From Bacillota bacterium (GTDB taxonomy: Bacteria > Bacillota > Proteinivoracia > UBA4975): a stretch of 41,709 nt of DNA. Made by a program: the position numbers and the translations under genes. The notes under the pieces were generated by a model. The model was given only the letters and a program-made list of their open reading frames with translations, did no database searches and was not told where the DNA came from. Below, in pieces: positions 1 to 9,828 of the stretch. How positions within the stretch are numbered: the first letter of the stretch is position 1; each line of letters opens with the position of its first letter. The stretch is taken from positions 1-41,709 of the forward strand of contig JAAYHI010000023.1 of assembly GCA_012727415.1 (NCBI GenBank), in the 5' to 3' direction.

Positions 1-287
1 ATGGAGGAGAAGGCTTCGGCAGCGGCACCGCCGACCCCTCACCCAGCAGCTATGTATATATACCCGGCCAGGGGGAAGTGATTTTATCCGGGGAAGGGGA
101 ACCGGGGGAATATACTTTGCGGGAATTGATTCCCAACAATCCCGGCCTGGTAGATGACTATACCGAATTTTTCAGCGGCTATCGGCGCCAGGCTTTGAGC
201 CGCCTCAACCGCAGCCCGATTCCGCGGCCGCTAGCAGACTTTGTGCGCAGTTATTTTGAAGCGATTGCGCCCCAAGGGGGTAAGTAA
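1..287 (+). CDS. C-terminal part of an unidentified protein upstream of moxR
   Basis: An open frame enters from the left edge (codons in phase with position 3) and stops with TAA at 285-287, so only about 94 C-terminal residues are visible. The visible part starts with a Gly/Ser/Pro-rich stretch, then a beta-rich segment and a helical tail containing RELIPNNPGLVDDY. No catalytic motif is visible and I do not recognise the family. The stop codon abuts the ATG of the MoxR gene, so it is almost certainly the preceding gene of the same MoxR/DUF58/VWA operon. An ATG at 78 opens a 69-codon frame, but the frame is open upstream of it, so 78 is not the true start. Confidence 0.6.
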   Translation, partial: GGEGFGSGTADPSPSSYVYIPGQGEVILSGEGEPGEYTLRELIPNNPGLVDDYTEFFSGYRRQALSRLNRSPIPRPLADFVRSYFEAIAPQGGK

Positions 288-1247
288 ATGAATCTGGAGC
301 TAATAGAAAAACTCAGTGGTGTAAAAGAAGAAATCGGACGGGCCATGGTGGGCCAGAAGGAGGTCATTGACCTTACTCTCACCGCATTACTGGCGGGAGG
401 CCACGTGCTCCTGGAAGGGGTGCCCGGGCTGGGGAAAACCCTGCTTGCCCGCACCCTGGCCAGAGTGCTGGACATATCTTATAACCGCATTCAGTTTACT
501 CCCGACCTGATGCCTTCGGATATAACCGGCACCAACCTCATCTTGACAGGAAGGGATGATTTCCAGTTCAGGCCCGGCCCCATTTTTGCCAGTCTGGTAT
601 TGGCGGACGAGATCAACCGGGCGACGCCAAAAACCCAAAGTGCTCTCCTGGAGAGCATGCAGGAGGGCAAGGTCACAGTCTTTGGGGAGACCCGGGACCT
701 GCCCCGGCCCTTTTTCGTCATCGCCACCCAAAACCCGCTGGAGATGGAAGGAACCTACCCTCTGCCCGAGGCCCAGTTGGACCGCTTCCTCTTTAAAGTG
801 CTGGTGCCCTATCCCAGCCTTGAGGAGCTGCGGGAAATCGTCAATCTTACCACCGGCACAGCGCAGGCAGAACTGGAGCCGGTGATGACGGGTGCTGAGA
901 TCCTGGAGGTCAACCGCCTGGCCCGGGAGGTGCCAGTGGCAGACAAGGTGCTGGAATATGCTCTGAAGATTCTGGTGAGCACCCATCCCGAGAGTCCTTC
1001 GGCGACCCCCATGGTCAAGGAATACGTCCAGGTGGGGGCAAGCCCCAGGGGCATTCAAAGCATCATCCTGGCCGCCCGGGTGACGGCCCTGCTGGAGGGC
1101 CGCTTTAACGTCAGCTTTGCCGACGTAGAAAAGGTCTGTGTGCCCGCCTTGCGCCACCGCCTGTTTTTGAACTTCGAGGCCCTGGGGGGCGGCATCAACC
1201 CCGATGCCATCATTGCTGAAATCCTTGACGCCACCGAAAGGGGATAG
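288..1247 (+). CDS. MoxR-family AAA+ ATPase (first copy)
   Basis: A 319-residue AAA+ ATPase of the MoxR family. These act as chaperone-like ATPases that assemble or activate partner proteins, usually encoded next to DUF58 and VWA proteins. Walker A GVPGLGKT lies at about residues 44-51 and Walker B VLADE at about 104-108. The family-typical ATQNP and EAQLDRF segments follow, then the C-terminal helical lid. The ATG follows the upstream TAA directly and has AAGGGGG before it. The DUF58 gene starts 4 bases after its stop, so the two are co-transcribed. The client complex cannot be told from sequence. A second MoxR lies at 19111. Confidence 0.93.
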   Translation: MNLELIEKLSGVKEEIGRAMVGQKEVIDLTLTALLAGGHVLLEGVPGLGKTLLARTLARVLDISYNRIQFTPDLMPSDITGTNLILTGRDDFQFRPGPIFASLVLADEINRATPKTQSALLESMQEGKVTVFGETRDLPRPFFVIATQNPLEMEGTYPLPEAQLDRFLFKVLVPYPSLEELREIVNLTTGTAQAELEPVMTGAEILEVNRLAREVPVADKVLEYALKILVSTHPESPSATPMVKEYVQVGASPRGIQSIILAARVTALLEGRFNVSFADVEKVCVPALRHRLFLNFEALGGGINPDAIIAEILDATERG

Positions 1248-1251
1248 ACCC

Positions 1252-2118
1252 ATGGCCCCTTTTGATCTCAACCTTGCCCGGCTGGATCGGCTGATGCTGA
1301 GGCATAAAGGCGGGTTGACGGGGACCAGCAGCGGCAAGCGCCTGTCCAATAAATTTGGCACTTCCCTGGAATTTGCCGACTACCGGCCCTACCTGCCGGG
1401 AGATGACATCCGCCGCATCGACTGGGCCCTGTATGGCCGCAGCCGTCGCCTGTATACCCGCCTCAACCGCAGCGAGCTGGATGCCACCGTCAACATAGTC
1501 ATCGACGGCAGTGCCTCAATGGCTTGGGGAGAGTGGTCCAAGGGGAGGCGCTCCCTGGCCCTGGCCTTTGCCCTGGGGTATATCAGCATCCGCTCCTATG
1601 ACCGGGTGGCTTTGGCAATGGGGACTAAGGATGTCGGCAGTTTCCTGCCCCCCGTCCATGGCAGGGCCGCCCTGCCCCGCATTGCCGGCTTTCTTGAGAG
1701 GCAGGAGTATGGACATGCAGGCAATGTCAGTTCCCTGCTTCTTTCCCTGAAGAAAATGCTGCGCCCCCATCAGTTTACCGTCGTGATTTCTGATTTCCTC
1801 AGCGACTGGCGCCAGGGTTTGGAGAGCTTGGTCTCTGCCCGCCAACAGGTGCTGGTCTTCCAGGTCATCAGCCCCGACGAGGCTGAGCCCCAGTGGCGCG
1901 GCCCCCTCACCCTGGTGGATTCGGAAACAGGGGGCAGGAAGGATGTGGAGCTGGACCAGTTTACCCTGGCGGCTTACAAGCAAGCGGGGGAAGAACATCG
2001 CCGGGAGATTCGGGACTATTGCCGTTCCCTAGGCATCAGTTCCTTTGTGTACAATGTGGGCACCGACCCGGTGGACTTTCTGGTGGAAATTGCCCCTGCT
2101 ATTCTGAGGACAACTTAA
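1252..2118 (+). CDS. DUF58 domain protein (first copy)
   Basis: A 288-residue soluble DUF58 protein. The signature RPYLPGDDIRRIDW at about residues 45-58 is the family hallmark, and a VWA-like half follows with a metal-site motif DGSAS at about 85-89. DUF58 proteins are encoded with MoxR ATPases and are thought to be their partners; the biochemical role is not settled. I chose the ATG at 1252 over an in-frame ATG at 1204 because the latter lies inside moxR, while 1252 has GAAAGGGGA just upstream. It has no N-terminal membrane segments, unlike the second DUF58 protein at 15850. Confidence 0.9.
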   Translation: MAPFDLNLARLDRLMLRHKGGLTGTSSGKRLSNKFGTSLEFADYRPYLPGDDIRRIDWALYGRSRRLYTRLNRSELDATVNIVIDGSASMAWGEWSKGRRSLALAFALGYISIRSYDRVALAMGTKDVGSFLPPVHGRAALPRIAGFLERQEYGHAGNVSSLLLSLKKMLRPHQFTVVISDFLSDWRQGLESLVSARQQVLVFQVISPDEAEPQWRGPLTLVDSETGGRKDVELDQFTLAAYKQAGEEHRREIRDYCRSLGISSFVYNVGTDPVDFLVEIAPAILRTT

Positions 2119-2137
2119 AGGGTTAGGAGGGTAATCT

Positions 2138-3874
2138 ATGGAGCTGCTGACGCCTTTGGCTTTATTGACAGGCCTGGTCATACCGGCAATCATCATTCTC
2201 TATATGCTGAAAAAGCGCACCCGCCCCCAGACGGTGTCCAGCATTATGCTGTGGCAGCGCCTGGAACGGGTAAATCGCCCTGCTTTGCGCCTGTCGAAGC
2301 TGCTACGCAGCCTGCTTCTGGCTCTGCAGCTGCTGACGGCCCTGCTGCTGGTGCTGGCCCTGGCCCGGCCCGTCCTCAACATCTTTGCCGGTTCGGGGGA
2401 GACCAGCATTGTCATCATCGACACCTCAATCTCCATGGGGGTAAAAGACGGAGACACGCGTCTGGAACAGGCCGTTGAGCGGGTGCGGTCGCGAATCCGA
2501 GGCAAGGCCCCTGGCGACAAAGTCGCCCTCATTGCCATGGGGGAGGAAGCGGTGGTCCTCAGCGGCTTCAGCACCGACAGCGCTGCCCTTTTAGCTGCCC
2601 TGGCCCAGGTGGGGATAACTTCAGCCCGGGCCAATCCCAACGCTGCTCTGGCCCTGGCGGCCAACATGGCTGCTGCTGAGGACGGCGCGACAATCATCCT
2701 TTACAGTGCAGGCTGTTTTGGGCCGCTGGCACGGCTGCCGGAAGGAGGTTTCGATTTTATCGCCCTGGGCAGCGGGGAAGTTGAGAATCTATTAATCGAA
2801 GATGCTGTCTCCGACGGAGACAGGTTATATGTAACTGTGTTCAATAACGGCACTGTTGCCGCTGCTGCCAGTATTGAAATTCGGGATGCCCAGGGGCAGT
2901 TGACGGGAAGGCGGGAAGTTAAGCTGGATCCTCAACAGCGCCAGGTGCTGGTATGGCGAAACCTGCCTCAGTCCCCCTGGATTTCTGCGGCGGTAGTCAG
3001 TGCAGGGGACCAGCTGGAGCTGGATAACATCCACTATTCCCTGCTGGACCAGGATGCTGCAGGGAAACTCCTGCTGGTCAGCGAAGGAAATTTGTTTCTG
3101 GAGCGGGCCTTAGTTTTATACCCCGACATTTCTGTCAGCAGGGTTGCCCCGGCAAGCTATAAAGCCGCCATGGCCGGGATGTATGACTACTTTGTCTTTG
3201 ACGGCTTTTTGCCCTCGGAGTTGCCGGCGGCACCGACACTGGTTTTCGATCCCCCCCATCCCAATCCCCACTTTGGCACGGGGGCGGCTGTGAAAATTCA
3301 AGCTTACCGGCCCCTTTCCCATCCCCTTCTCGCCCATGCGGATTTTTCTGATGTCAGCATCGGTTTTGGCAAGGCAATTGTCGGCGGCAGCGGCCTGTTG
3401 GAATTTGAAGGGGGCTTGTTGGCAACTGCTATGGAGAGGCAGGGCCTGCCTCTGGTGGTCTTTGGCTTTGCCCTGCAGGCAGGGGATTTGCCCCTGCGCC
3501 CTGCATTTCCAATCCTCTTGCGCAATGTCCTCGACAGTTTCACCGGCAGTCGTCAGCCTTCCACCCTTCTGAGATACGGCGACCTGGTGCCGGCAGGGGA
3601 AATGGCAGTGCTGTCCTTTGGCGGCGACCCCCTGCCCCAGGGGCACAGGCTGGGGGCAGGGGCCTATATCCTTGTCACAGGTGAAACTCAAGAGCTCATC
3701 CTCCTCAATCCTCCTGTCACTACTGACAGCGTGGCGACTCGGGACATCCTGGAGTCCCCCGGGGGCCAGGTCAAGGGGAAGGGGGAACGGGGCATGCCGC
3801 TGTTATGGCCCTTGATTTTATCGGCCCTGCTTCTGGTGGGCATAGAATGGTGGGTGGATAACTATGGGGGTTAG
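2138..3874 (+). CDS. BatA-like membrane protein with VWA domain
   Basis: A 578-residue protein with the N-terminal BatA-type layout: a first membrane helix at about residues 5-24, a Lys/Arg-rich cytoplasmic loop, and a second long hydrophobic helix at about 58-85. A VWA domain with metal-site motif DTSIS at about 95-99 follows, then a long beta-rich extracytoplasmic region and a C-terminal helix at about 553-573. It probably presents a VWA domain outside the membrane as part of the MoxR/DUF58 system. It has GGTTAGGAGGG before its ATG and overlaps the next gene by 11 bases, which suggests translational coupling. The ligand or client is unknown. Confidence 0.85.
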   Translation: MELLTPLALLTGLVIPAIIILYMLKKRTRPQTVSSIMLWQRLERVNRPALRLSKLLRSLLLALQLLTALLLVLALARPVLNIFAGSGETSIVIIDTSISMGVKDGDTRLEQAVERVRSRIRGKAPGDKVALIAMGEEAVVLSGFSTDSAALLAALAQVGITSARANPNAALALAANMAAAEDGATIILYSAGCFGPLARLPEGGFDFIALGSGEVENLLIEDAVSDGDRLYVTVFNNGTVAAAASIEIRDAQGQLTGRREVKLDPQQRQVLVWRNLPQSPWISAAVVSAGDQLELDNIHYSLLDQDAAGKLLLVSEGNLFLERALVLYPDISVSRVAPASYKAAMAGMYDYFVFDGFLPSELPAAPTLVFDPPHPNPHFGTGAAVKIQAYRPLSHPLLAHADFSDVSIGFGKAIVGGSGLLEFEGGLLATAMERQGLPLVVFGFALQAGDLPLRPAFPILLRNVLDSFTGSRQPSTLLRYGDLVPAGEMAVLSFGGDPLPQGHRLGAGAYILVTGETQELILLNPPVTTDSVATRDILESPGGQVKGKGERGMPLLWPLILSALLLVGIEWWVDNYGG

Positions 3875-6473
3875 CCTTGGTCGGCCTTGGTTCTTATTGC
3901 TATTAATTCCCGGGGCCTTGCTGCTGCTGGTGCGGCAAGGCAAACAGCGCTATCCCCAGCACTCCCGCTGGCTTATCCTTGCCCTGCGGGGGCTGATTAT
4001 CCTCCTGCTGGTGCTGGCTCTGGCCCAGCCCCACCTGGTGGTCAAGGTCAAGGGCCGCACCGTAGTCTACCTCCTGGATCAATCCCGCTCCGTTGAGGAG
4101 GATTACAGCAGTTGGATTGGCGAAAGCCTCAGGGCCAAGGATTCCCGGGATCGGGGGGCAGTGATGGGCTTTGGCCGGGATACCAGCTTGCTTAAGCCCT
4201 TTTCCATGGAGCAACTGCCGGCCCTGGCTTCGGCGGTGGACGAGGAATTCACCGATATCGCAAAGGCTCTGGAATCGGCTTACAGTCTGCTGCCGGGAAG
4301 CGGCGGTCGCCTTGTGCTCATCAGCGATGGCCTCGAGAATACCGGCGATGCCTTGAGGGCAGGAGAGATGCTGGCTGCTGCCGGCATCCCGGTGGATGTG
4401 GTGGCCATCCCTGCCAATGCCAAGGAAGATGTGGCGGTAAGCAATATTCTCTTGCCCAAGAACACCTGGCCCGGCCAACAGGTGGTGGCTGAGGTCACTG
4501 TGGAGTCCACTGTGACCACCAAGGCCCGGCTGACAGTGTTTATGCAGGGTGATATTGCCTGGCAGCAGCAGGTGGAAATATCACCGGGAGTGCAGGCATT
4601 TTCTGTGCCCCTGGTTGTTGGCGGACAGGGCTTGCAGCGGGTGCGGGCCACCATCGACCCGGAAAGGGATGGCGAGGTTCGCAATAACAGCATCGACGGT
4701 CTCACCTTTGTCCAGGCTCCCCCGAAGGTGCTCATTGTCGAAGGGGCGGCAGGGAAGGGAGCCGCCCTGGCAGCAGTTTTTGAGGAGGCAGGTCTGGAGA
4801 CTGCTGTCACTGGCCTTGCCGCTGCCAATTTGACTCCGGTGGCTTTGGCAGGGTACCGGGGCGTCGTCCTGGTAGACGTTCCCGCCTATAAACTGGATGC
4901 TGCGAGATTAGGCGCTCTGGAAACCTTTGTCCGCGTCCTGGGAGGAGGCCTGGTGGCAGTAGGGGGCAGGTCTTCCTTTGGCCCCGGCCTCTATGAAGGC
5001 ACTTTGCTGGAAGACATGTTGCCGGTAAAGATGACGGTTGAAGACAAGGAAGAGCTGCCGGGTATGGATATGGTGCTGGTCATAGACCGCTCCAGCAGCA
5101 TGGGCGGTGAAAAGATCAACATGGCGAAGAATGCAGCCATTCAAGCCCTGGAGCTGTTGAAAGAAGATGACCGCCTGGGAGTGGTTACCTTTGACATGGC
5201 TCCCAGAACAGAATTGCAGCTTACTTCCCTGAAAAACAAAGATGCAATAATTGATATCATTGCCGCCATCGGCAGCGGCGGCGGCACCTCCATCTACCCT
5301 GGCCTGGCCCAGGCGGTGTCACTGTTCGAAGAGGGGGAAAAGGTCAAGCATATAATCCTCCTCAGCGACGGCCAGGACGGTTCCGCCATGTCGGACTACG
5401 AGGCTTTGCTCAATAATGCCGCTGACATGAGAATCTCCATATCTACCATTGCCTTGGGAGAAGGGGCGGACTTAGGTTTGATGCAAACCCTGGCGGCTAA
5501 GGGCAATGGCCGCAGCTATTATGCAAAGCACGGCCAGGATCTGCCGGCGGTGTTTTTGCAGGAGACGGCCCTGGCCGGCGGGGATTGGCTGGTGGAAGAA
5601 GACTTTATTCCCAGTCTCCTTCATCCCGATGCCCTGGCCCTGGCGGGCAATACTCCCCAGTTTCACGGCTATGTGGCCTCTACAGCCAAGCCCTTGGCAG
5701 AAGTGCTGATGTCCACCCACAGGGACCATCCCCTGCTGTCCCGCTGGCAGTATGGCCTCGGCCGCACCGCAGCCTTTACCAGTGACACCTTTGGTATGTG
5801 GAGCAGAGAATTCCTCTCCCACCCCGGCTTTGCCAGCCTGTGGCTGGACATCATCAACTGGACGGTTCCCACGGGGTCAGAGGCGGATATAGCCCTGGAG
5901 TCGCGGCTGGAAGGGGCAGGGGTGGAAATATCTGCCCTCCTCGGTGCTCCCCTGGAAGAAGGAGAGACGTTGACAGCCACCCTGGTGGATAATGAGGGCA
6001 AGACTGAGACCCTGGAACTGTTGCCCACCGGAGGGGGGCGCTATGGGGCCAGCCTGGAGCAAATTGCCCAGGGGGTCTACCTCATTGCTGTCACCCGCTT
6101 TAATGAGGGCAAGGTGGTAAGCCATGTCCAGGGGGGCTTTGCCGTGCCCTATCCCGCCGAATACAGCATTCAAAATTATTCAGGGCAAGAGCTGTTGACG
6201 GCCCTGGCGGCGAAAACCGGCGGCAGGGTGCTGAAGGACCCGGCAGAGGTCTTTGCCGCTAATAAGGCGCCCAGCCGCAGGCTTACAGATATCACCTGGT
6301 GGCTGTTGCTGGCTGCCGTCCTGGCCTGGCCTGCAGATATTGCTCTGCGCCGGCTGGGAGGTTTGCCGGGACCCAGGGCAAAAAAAGAAGCTCCCAGGCC
6401 AAAGCCTCCCAAAGAAGAGCCAGCAGATGAGACTATGGAACGCCTGCTGGCGGCTAAACGCCGTCGGCGCTGA
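3864..6473 (+). CDS. Large membrane protein with two VWA-type domains and a GATase-like fold
   Basis: An 869-residue protein. Two N-terminal membrane helices lie at about residues 8-24 and 36-54, followed by a first VWA-like domain (DQSRS near 72, LISDG further on). A class I amidotransferase-like domain with a GGRSSFGPGLY segment but no obvious catalytic Cys comes next. A second, canonical VWA domain carries DRSSS near 408, then GGGTS and LLSDGQDG. A beta-rich region and a C-terminal helix (about 810-830) precede a basic, Lys/Pro-rich tail. This layout is typical of the largest membrane protein in MoxR/DUF58/VWA operons. It is probably the main extracytoplasmic component; its function is unproven. 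It closes the operon. Confidence 0.85.
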   Translation: MGVSLGRPWFLLLLIPGALLLLVRQGKQRYPQHSRWLILALRGLIILLLVLALAQPHLVVKVKGRTVVYLLDQSRSVEEDYSSWIGESLRAKDSRDRGAVMGFGRDTSLLKPFSMEQLPALASAVDEEFTDIAKALESAYSLLPGSGGRLVLISDGLENTGDALRAGEMLAAAGIPVDVVAIPANAKEDVAVSNILLPKNTWPGQQVVAEVTVESTVTTKARLTVFMQGDIAWQQQVEISPGVQAFSVPLVVGGQGLQRVRATIDPERDGEVRNNSIDGLTFVQAPPKVLIVEGAAGKGAALAAVFEEAGLETAVTGLAAANLTPVALAGYRGVVLVDVPAYKLDAARLGALETFVRVLGGGLVAVGGRSSFGPGLYEGTLLEDMLPVKMTVEDKEELPGMDMVLVIDRSSSMGGEKINMAKNAAIQALELLKEDDRLGVVTFDMAPRTELQLTSLKNKDAIIDIIAAIGSGGGTSIYPGLAQAVSLFEEGEKVKHIILLSDGQDGSAMSDYEALLNNAADMRISISTIALGEGADLGLMQTLAAKGNGRSYYAKHGQDLPAVFLQETALAGGDWLVEEDFIPSLLHPDALALAGNTPQFHGYVASTAKPLAEVLMSTHRDHPLLSRWQYGLGRTAAFTSDTFGMWSREFLSHPGFASLWLDIINWTVPTGSEADIALESRLEGAGVEISALLGAPLEEGETLTATLVDNEGKTETLELLPTGGGRYGASLEQIAQGVYLIAVTRFNEGKVVSHVQGGFAVPYPAEYSIQNYSGQELLTALAAKTGGRVLKDPAEVFAANKAPSRRLTDITWWLLLAAVLAWPADIALRRLGGLPGPRAKKEAPRPKPPKEEPADETMERLLAAKRRRR

Positions 6474-6486
6474 CGGGGACGTCCCC

Positions 6487-6515
6487 TCGACTTATATATA
6501 ACAATTAGCTATAAT
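6487..6515 (+). promoter_or_regulatory. Putative promoter of the selenium operon
   Basis: TCGACT (6487-6492) and TATAAT (6510-6515) are separated by 17 bases, in a short AT-rich gap upstream of selA. The -10 box is perfect and the -35 box has one mismatch to TTGACT. A 12-base palindrome GGGGACGTCCCC at 6476-6487 overlaps the -35 box edge and could be an operator or a remnant of a terminator. Confidence 0.5.
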
Positions 6516-6554
6516 TATCTTAAGCTAATATTTTGCTGTTGGAGGGGATTGCCC

Positions 6555-7940
6555 ATGAAGGAACTGTTGAGCCGCTTGCCTAAAGTGGGAAAACTGTTGG
6601 ACAGCCCGGAGTGGAAAGGTGTACAGTCCCGCTGCAGCCGGGAGCAGGTCAAGGCCGCCCTGGAAGCGGAACTGGATATTGCCCGGCAGGCAATCAGGGC
6701 CGGTGTTCGCCAGGCCCCCAGCGGGGAGGAGCTGCTTCTCCGGGTGGAGGCCCGTCTGGGACGGCTGTTGCAGGCAGGTCCCCGGAGGGTGCTCAACGGA
6801 ACAGGGGTAATAATTCACACCAATCTCGGCCGCTCTCCCCTGGCCCGGGAAGCGGCGGCGGCTGCAGCGGAGGCTGCAGGCTATTGCAATCTGGAGATGG
6901 ACATGGATTCAGGGGAGCGGGGTTCCCGCCATGCCCATGTGGAGCAACTTCTCTGTCGCCTCACCGGCGCAGAAGCTGCCATGGTTGTGAATAATAACGC
7001 CGCTGCCGTCATGTTGGCTCTTGGCGGCGTCGCCCGGGGTCGGGAGGGCATCATTTCCCGGGGACAGCTGGTGGAAATTGGCGGTTCCTTCCGGGTGCCG
7101 GAAGTGATGGCGCAAAGCGGCATCCGCCTGGTGGAGGTGGGCACCACCAACAAGACGTACATAGAAGACTACAGACAGGCAATTGGCCCGGATACCGGCG
7201 TTATTCTCAGGGTTCACCCTTCAAATTTTCGGGTAGTTGGCTTTCAGCAGGAGGTGACCCTGGCAGAGCTGGTGGCCCTTGGCCGGGAGTACAACCTGCC
7301 CGTCCTTGACGACCTGGGCAGCGGCAGCCTCGTTGATCTCCGTCCCTGGGGCATTGAGGAACCAACAGTCCAGGAAAGTGTGGCCGCCGGGGCCGACCTG
7401 GTCTGTTTCAGCGGCGACAAAATGCTGGGGGGACCCCAGTGCGGCATTATCTGCGGCAAGAAGCACTGGCTTGCCCGCCTGAAGACCCATCCCCTGGCCC
7501 GGGCCCTGCGCTGTGACAAAATTGCCCTCGCCGCTCTGGCTGCCACCTTGGCTTTATATATGCAGCCTGAAGGCTGGCGGCACATTCCCGTCCTGGCCAT
7601 GCTCACCGAGGACATGGCAGCAGTGGAGGAAAGGGCACAACAGCTGGCGGGACAGATCAGGAGCCTGCCAGCCCAGGCGGAGGTTGTCGCGGATACCAGC
7701 CCTGTGGGCGGCGGCGCCCTGCCCCTGCACCAGCTGGAGACCCGGGCGGTGCGGGTGCAGCCTGAGGGGCTTCCTGCGCAAGCTGCGGCCCGGGCCTTGC
7801 GCTTGGGCAGCCCTCCCTTGGTTGTCCGGATCCATGAGGATGCTCTCCTCATAGATGTGCGCACTTTGCGGGGCGAGGAAATTGCCTTGGCAGCCAAGGC
7901 CCTTGCCCAGGTTCTTGGCGGTGAAGCAAATGGACAATAA
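6555..7940 (+). CDS. selA: L-seryl-tRNA(Sec) selenium transferase SelA
   Basis: A 461-residue PLP enzyme that converts seryl-tRNA(Sec) to selenocysteyl-tRNA(Sec) with selenophosphate as donor. The N-terminal region recognises the tRNA; the motif NGTGVIIHTNLGR and the PLP-lysine segment SGDKMLGGPQCG (Lys at about residue 289) are diagnostic. Length matches the bacterial family. I chose ATG 6555, because GGAGGGG at 6541-6547 then lies 7 bases upstream; a TTG at 6549 is only 1 base from that site. selB overlaps its 3' end by 11 bases. It is the first gene of a compact selA-selB-LysR-selD set. Confidence 0.97.
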   Translation: MKELLSRLPKVGKLLDSPEWKGVQSRCSREQVKAALEAELDIARQAIRAGVRQAPSGEELLLRVEARLGRLLQAGPRRVLNGTGVIIHTNLGRSPLAREAAAAAAEAAGYCNLEMDMDSGERGSRHAHVEQLLCRLTGAEAAMVVNNNAAAVMLALGGVARGREGIISRGQLVEIGGSFRVPEVMAQSGIRLVEVGTTNKTYIEDYRQAIGPDTGVILRVHPSNFRVVGFQQEVTLAELVALGREYNLPVLDDLGSGSLVDLRPWGIEEPTVQESVAAGADLVCFSGDKMLGGPQCGIICGKKHWLARLKTHPLARALRCDKIALAALAATLALYMQPEGWRHIPVLAMLTEDMAAVEERAQQLAGQIRSLPAQAEVVADTSPVGGGALPLHQLETRAVRVQPEGLPAQAAARALRLGSPPLVVRIHEDALLIDVRTLRGEEIALAAKALAQVLGGEANGQ

Positions 7941-9828
7941 CTTAATTATAGGCACTGCCGGCCATGTAGACCATGGCAAGTCTGCCCTCATCCGGGCGCT
8001 GACGGGCATTGAGACTGACCGCCTGCAGCAGGAAAAGCAGCGGGGGATTACAATAGAGCTGGGGTTCGCCTGGTTTGACCTTCCCGACGGGAGGCGGGCA
8101 GGGATTATCGATGTACCCGGCCACGAGCGCTTTGTGAAGAATATGCTGGCGGGGGCCGCCGGCATTGATGTGGTTTTACTGGTGGTGGCTGCCGATGAGG
8201 GAGTCATGCCCCAGACCATGGAACACCTGGCGATACTGCAATTGCTGGGGGTGCAAAGGGGCATTGTCGTCATCACTAAAATCGACCTGGTGGATGACGA
8301 GATGCTGGAGTTGGCAGAGATGACCATTGATGAGGCCCTTGAGGGGACCTTTCTCCAGGATGCTCCCCGGGTGCGGGTTTCGGCAGTCAGCGGCGAAGGT
8401 TTGGAAGAGTTGCGGCAGGTGCTGGCCGACATCGTCACCGCCGCACCTTCCCGGCCGCGGCGGAGCTTTTCCCGCCTGCCTGTAGACAGGGTCTTTGTCC
8501 TCAAGGGTTTTGGCACAGTAATTACCGGCACATTGCTGGACGGCAGCATTAAGGAAGGGGACCAGGTGCTGCTGATGCCTGGGGAAATCAGCGCCCGGGT
8601 CAGGCAGTTGCAGATTCATGGCAACCACGTCCCTGAAGCCCATCCCGGCCAGAGGGTGGCGGTAAATCTGGCGGGAGTTGAGCGCCAGGGAATTCACCGG
8701 GGACAAGTTCTCTTTAAGGGGGAAGGCCTTGAGCCGGTGGACAAAGTCGCCGGCCGCTTCTATCTCCTGCCCTCGGCCCCTGTTCTCACAAGCAATACTC
8801 GCATTCGCTTTCACTGCGGTTCCAGCGAGACCATAGGCCGCGCTGTAATCCTGGGTGCCGACCAGGTGGAGCCGGGCAAAGACGCCCTGGTGCAGTTTCG
8901 CCTGGAAGAACCAGTGGTGGCGGTGCGGGGGGATCGCTATGTCATTCGCTCCTGGTCACCGGTCACTACCATCGGCGGCGGCGAAATTATTGAGACCGGC
9001 CGTCAGCGGCTCAGCCGCCACAAGCGCGAAGTGGTGGATAATTTACTGCTGCGGGAAGAGGGGGATCCCCCTGCCCTGGTGTTATCTTACCTGGATGAGG
9101 CCGTCCGGCCCTTATCCCGGCGGCAACTGCTCCTCAAGGCCCAATTGGCTCCTGAGGAACTTGAACAGGCTTTAAAGGAGCTGGGGGGCACCGTCATTAC
9201 TTTTCAGGCCGATGGTGAAGAATGGCTTTTCAGCAAAGGGGAACAGCTGCTGGCTCAACTGAGGGATTTGTTGGCCAAGTGGCATCAGGATAACCCCCTG
9301 CGCCAGGGGATGCCCCGGGAGGAGGTGCGGACCCGGTTGTTGCCCAATGTCGGCAGCCGCGGTTTTGCCTCTTTGCTGGAAAAGCTGTTGCCGGGGTCGG
9401 GGATTAAGGAGCAGGACAGGGAGCTGGCCCTGGAAACCCATGAAGTATCTTTGTCGCCGGAACAGCTTGCCCTCCAGGAAAAGCTGCTCCAGGTTCTGCG
9501 GGAAAATCTCTTTTCTCCGCCTCAGGGGGAGGAGTTGGAGGCCTTGGGTCCCGTGGCGCCCTTGCTCAAACTCCTGGCCCAGCAGGGCAGCATTGTCATT
9601 GCGGGAGGGATGGTCTTTGCCCGGGAAGCCATCGAGGCCGGGGGAGCCTTCCTGCGCAAGCATTTTGAGCAGGAACCCCAGCTGACCTTAGCGCAATTTC
9701 GGGACTTCATCGGCAGCAGCCGCAAATACGCCTTGCCCTTGCTGGAATACTTCGACGGTGCCGGCTTTACACGGCGGCGGGGAGATGTGCGCATCGCCGG
9801 CCCGAATTTAAGGGGTGTGGAGCTATGA
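7930..9828 (+). CDS. selB: Selenocysteine-specific elongation factor SelB
   Basis: A 632-residue EF-Tu-like GTPase that delivers Sec-tRNA(Sec) to UGA codons marked by a SECIS hairpin. G1 is GHVDHGKS at residues 11-18, G3 is DVPGHE and G4 is TKID. Translation-factor beta-barrel domains follow, and the last roughly 200 residues have the winged-helix character used to bind SECIS RNA. The start at 7930 matches the usual SelB N-terminus and overlaps selA; an open frame further upstream (from 7855) lies within selA and is not used. Its stop overlaps the ATG of the LysR gene (ATGA). Confidence 0.97.
   Translation: MDNNLIIGTAGHVDHGKSALIRALTGIETDRLQQEKQRGITIELGFAWFDLPDGRRAGIIDVPGHERFVKNMLAGAAGIDVVLLVVAADEGVMPQTMEHLAILQLLGVQRGIVVITKIDLVDDEMLELAEMTIDEALEGTFLQDAPRVRVSAVSGEGLEELRQVLADIVTAAPSRPRRSFSRLPVDRVFVLKGFGTVITGTLLDGSIKEGDQVLLMPGEISARVRQLQIHGNHVPEAHPGQRVAVNLAGVERQGIHRGQVLFKGEGLEPVDKVAGRFYLLPSAPVLTSNTRIRFHCGSSETIGRAVILGADQVEPGKDALVQFRLEEPVVAVRGDRYVIRSWSPVTTIGGGEIIETGRQRLSRHKREVVDNLLLREEGDPPALVLSYLDEAVRPLSRRQLLLKAQLAPEELEQALKELGGTVITFQADGEEWLFSKGEQLLAQLRDLLAKWHQDNPLRQGMPREEVRTRLLPNVGSRGFASLLEKLLPGSGIKEQDRELALETHEVSLSPEQLALQEKLLQVLRENLFSPPQGEELEALGPVAPLLKLLAQQGSIVIAGGMVFAREAIEAGGAFLRKHFEQEPQLTLAQFRDFIGSSRKYALPLLEYFDGAGFTRRRGDVRIAGPNLRGVEL

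Noticed and set aside
387..1361. Long minus-strand frame opposite moxR
   Set aside because: A shadow of the GC-rich coding strand with no family pattern; the same holds for the many other antisense frames over known genes.
6476..6487. GGGGACGTCCCC as terminator of the VWA operon
   Set aside because: No loop and no T-run; more likely an operator or a chance palindrome.
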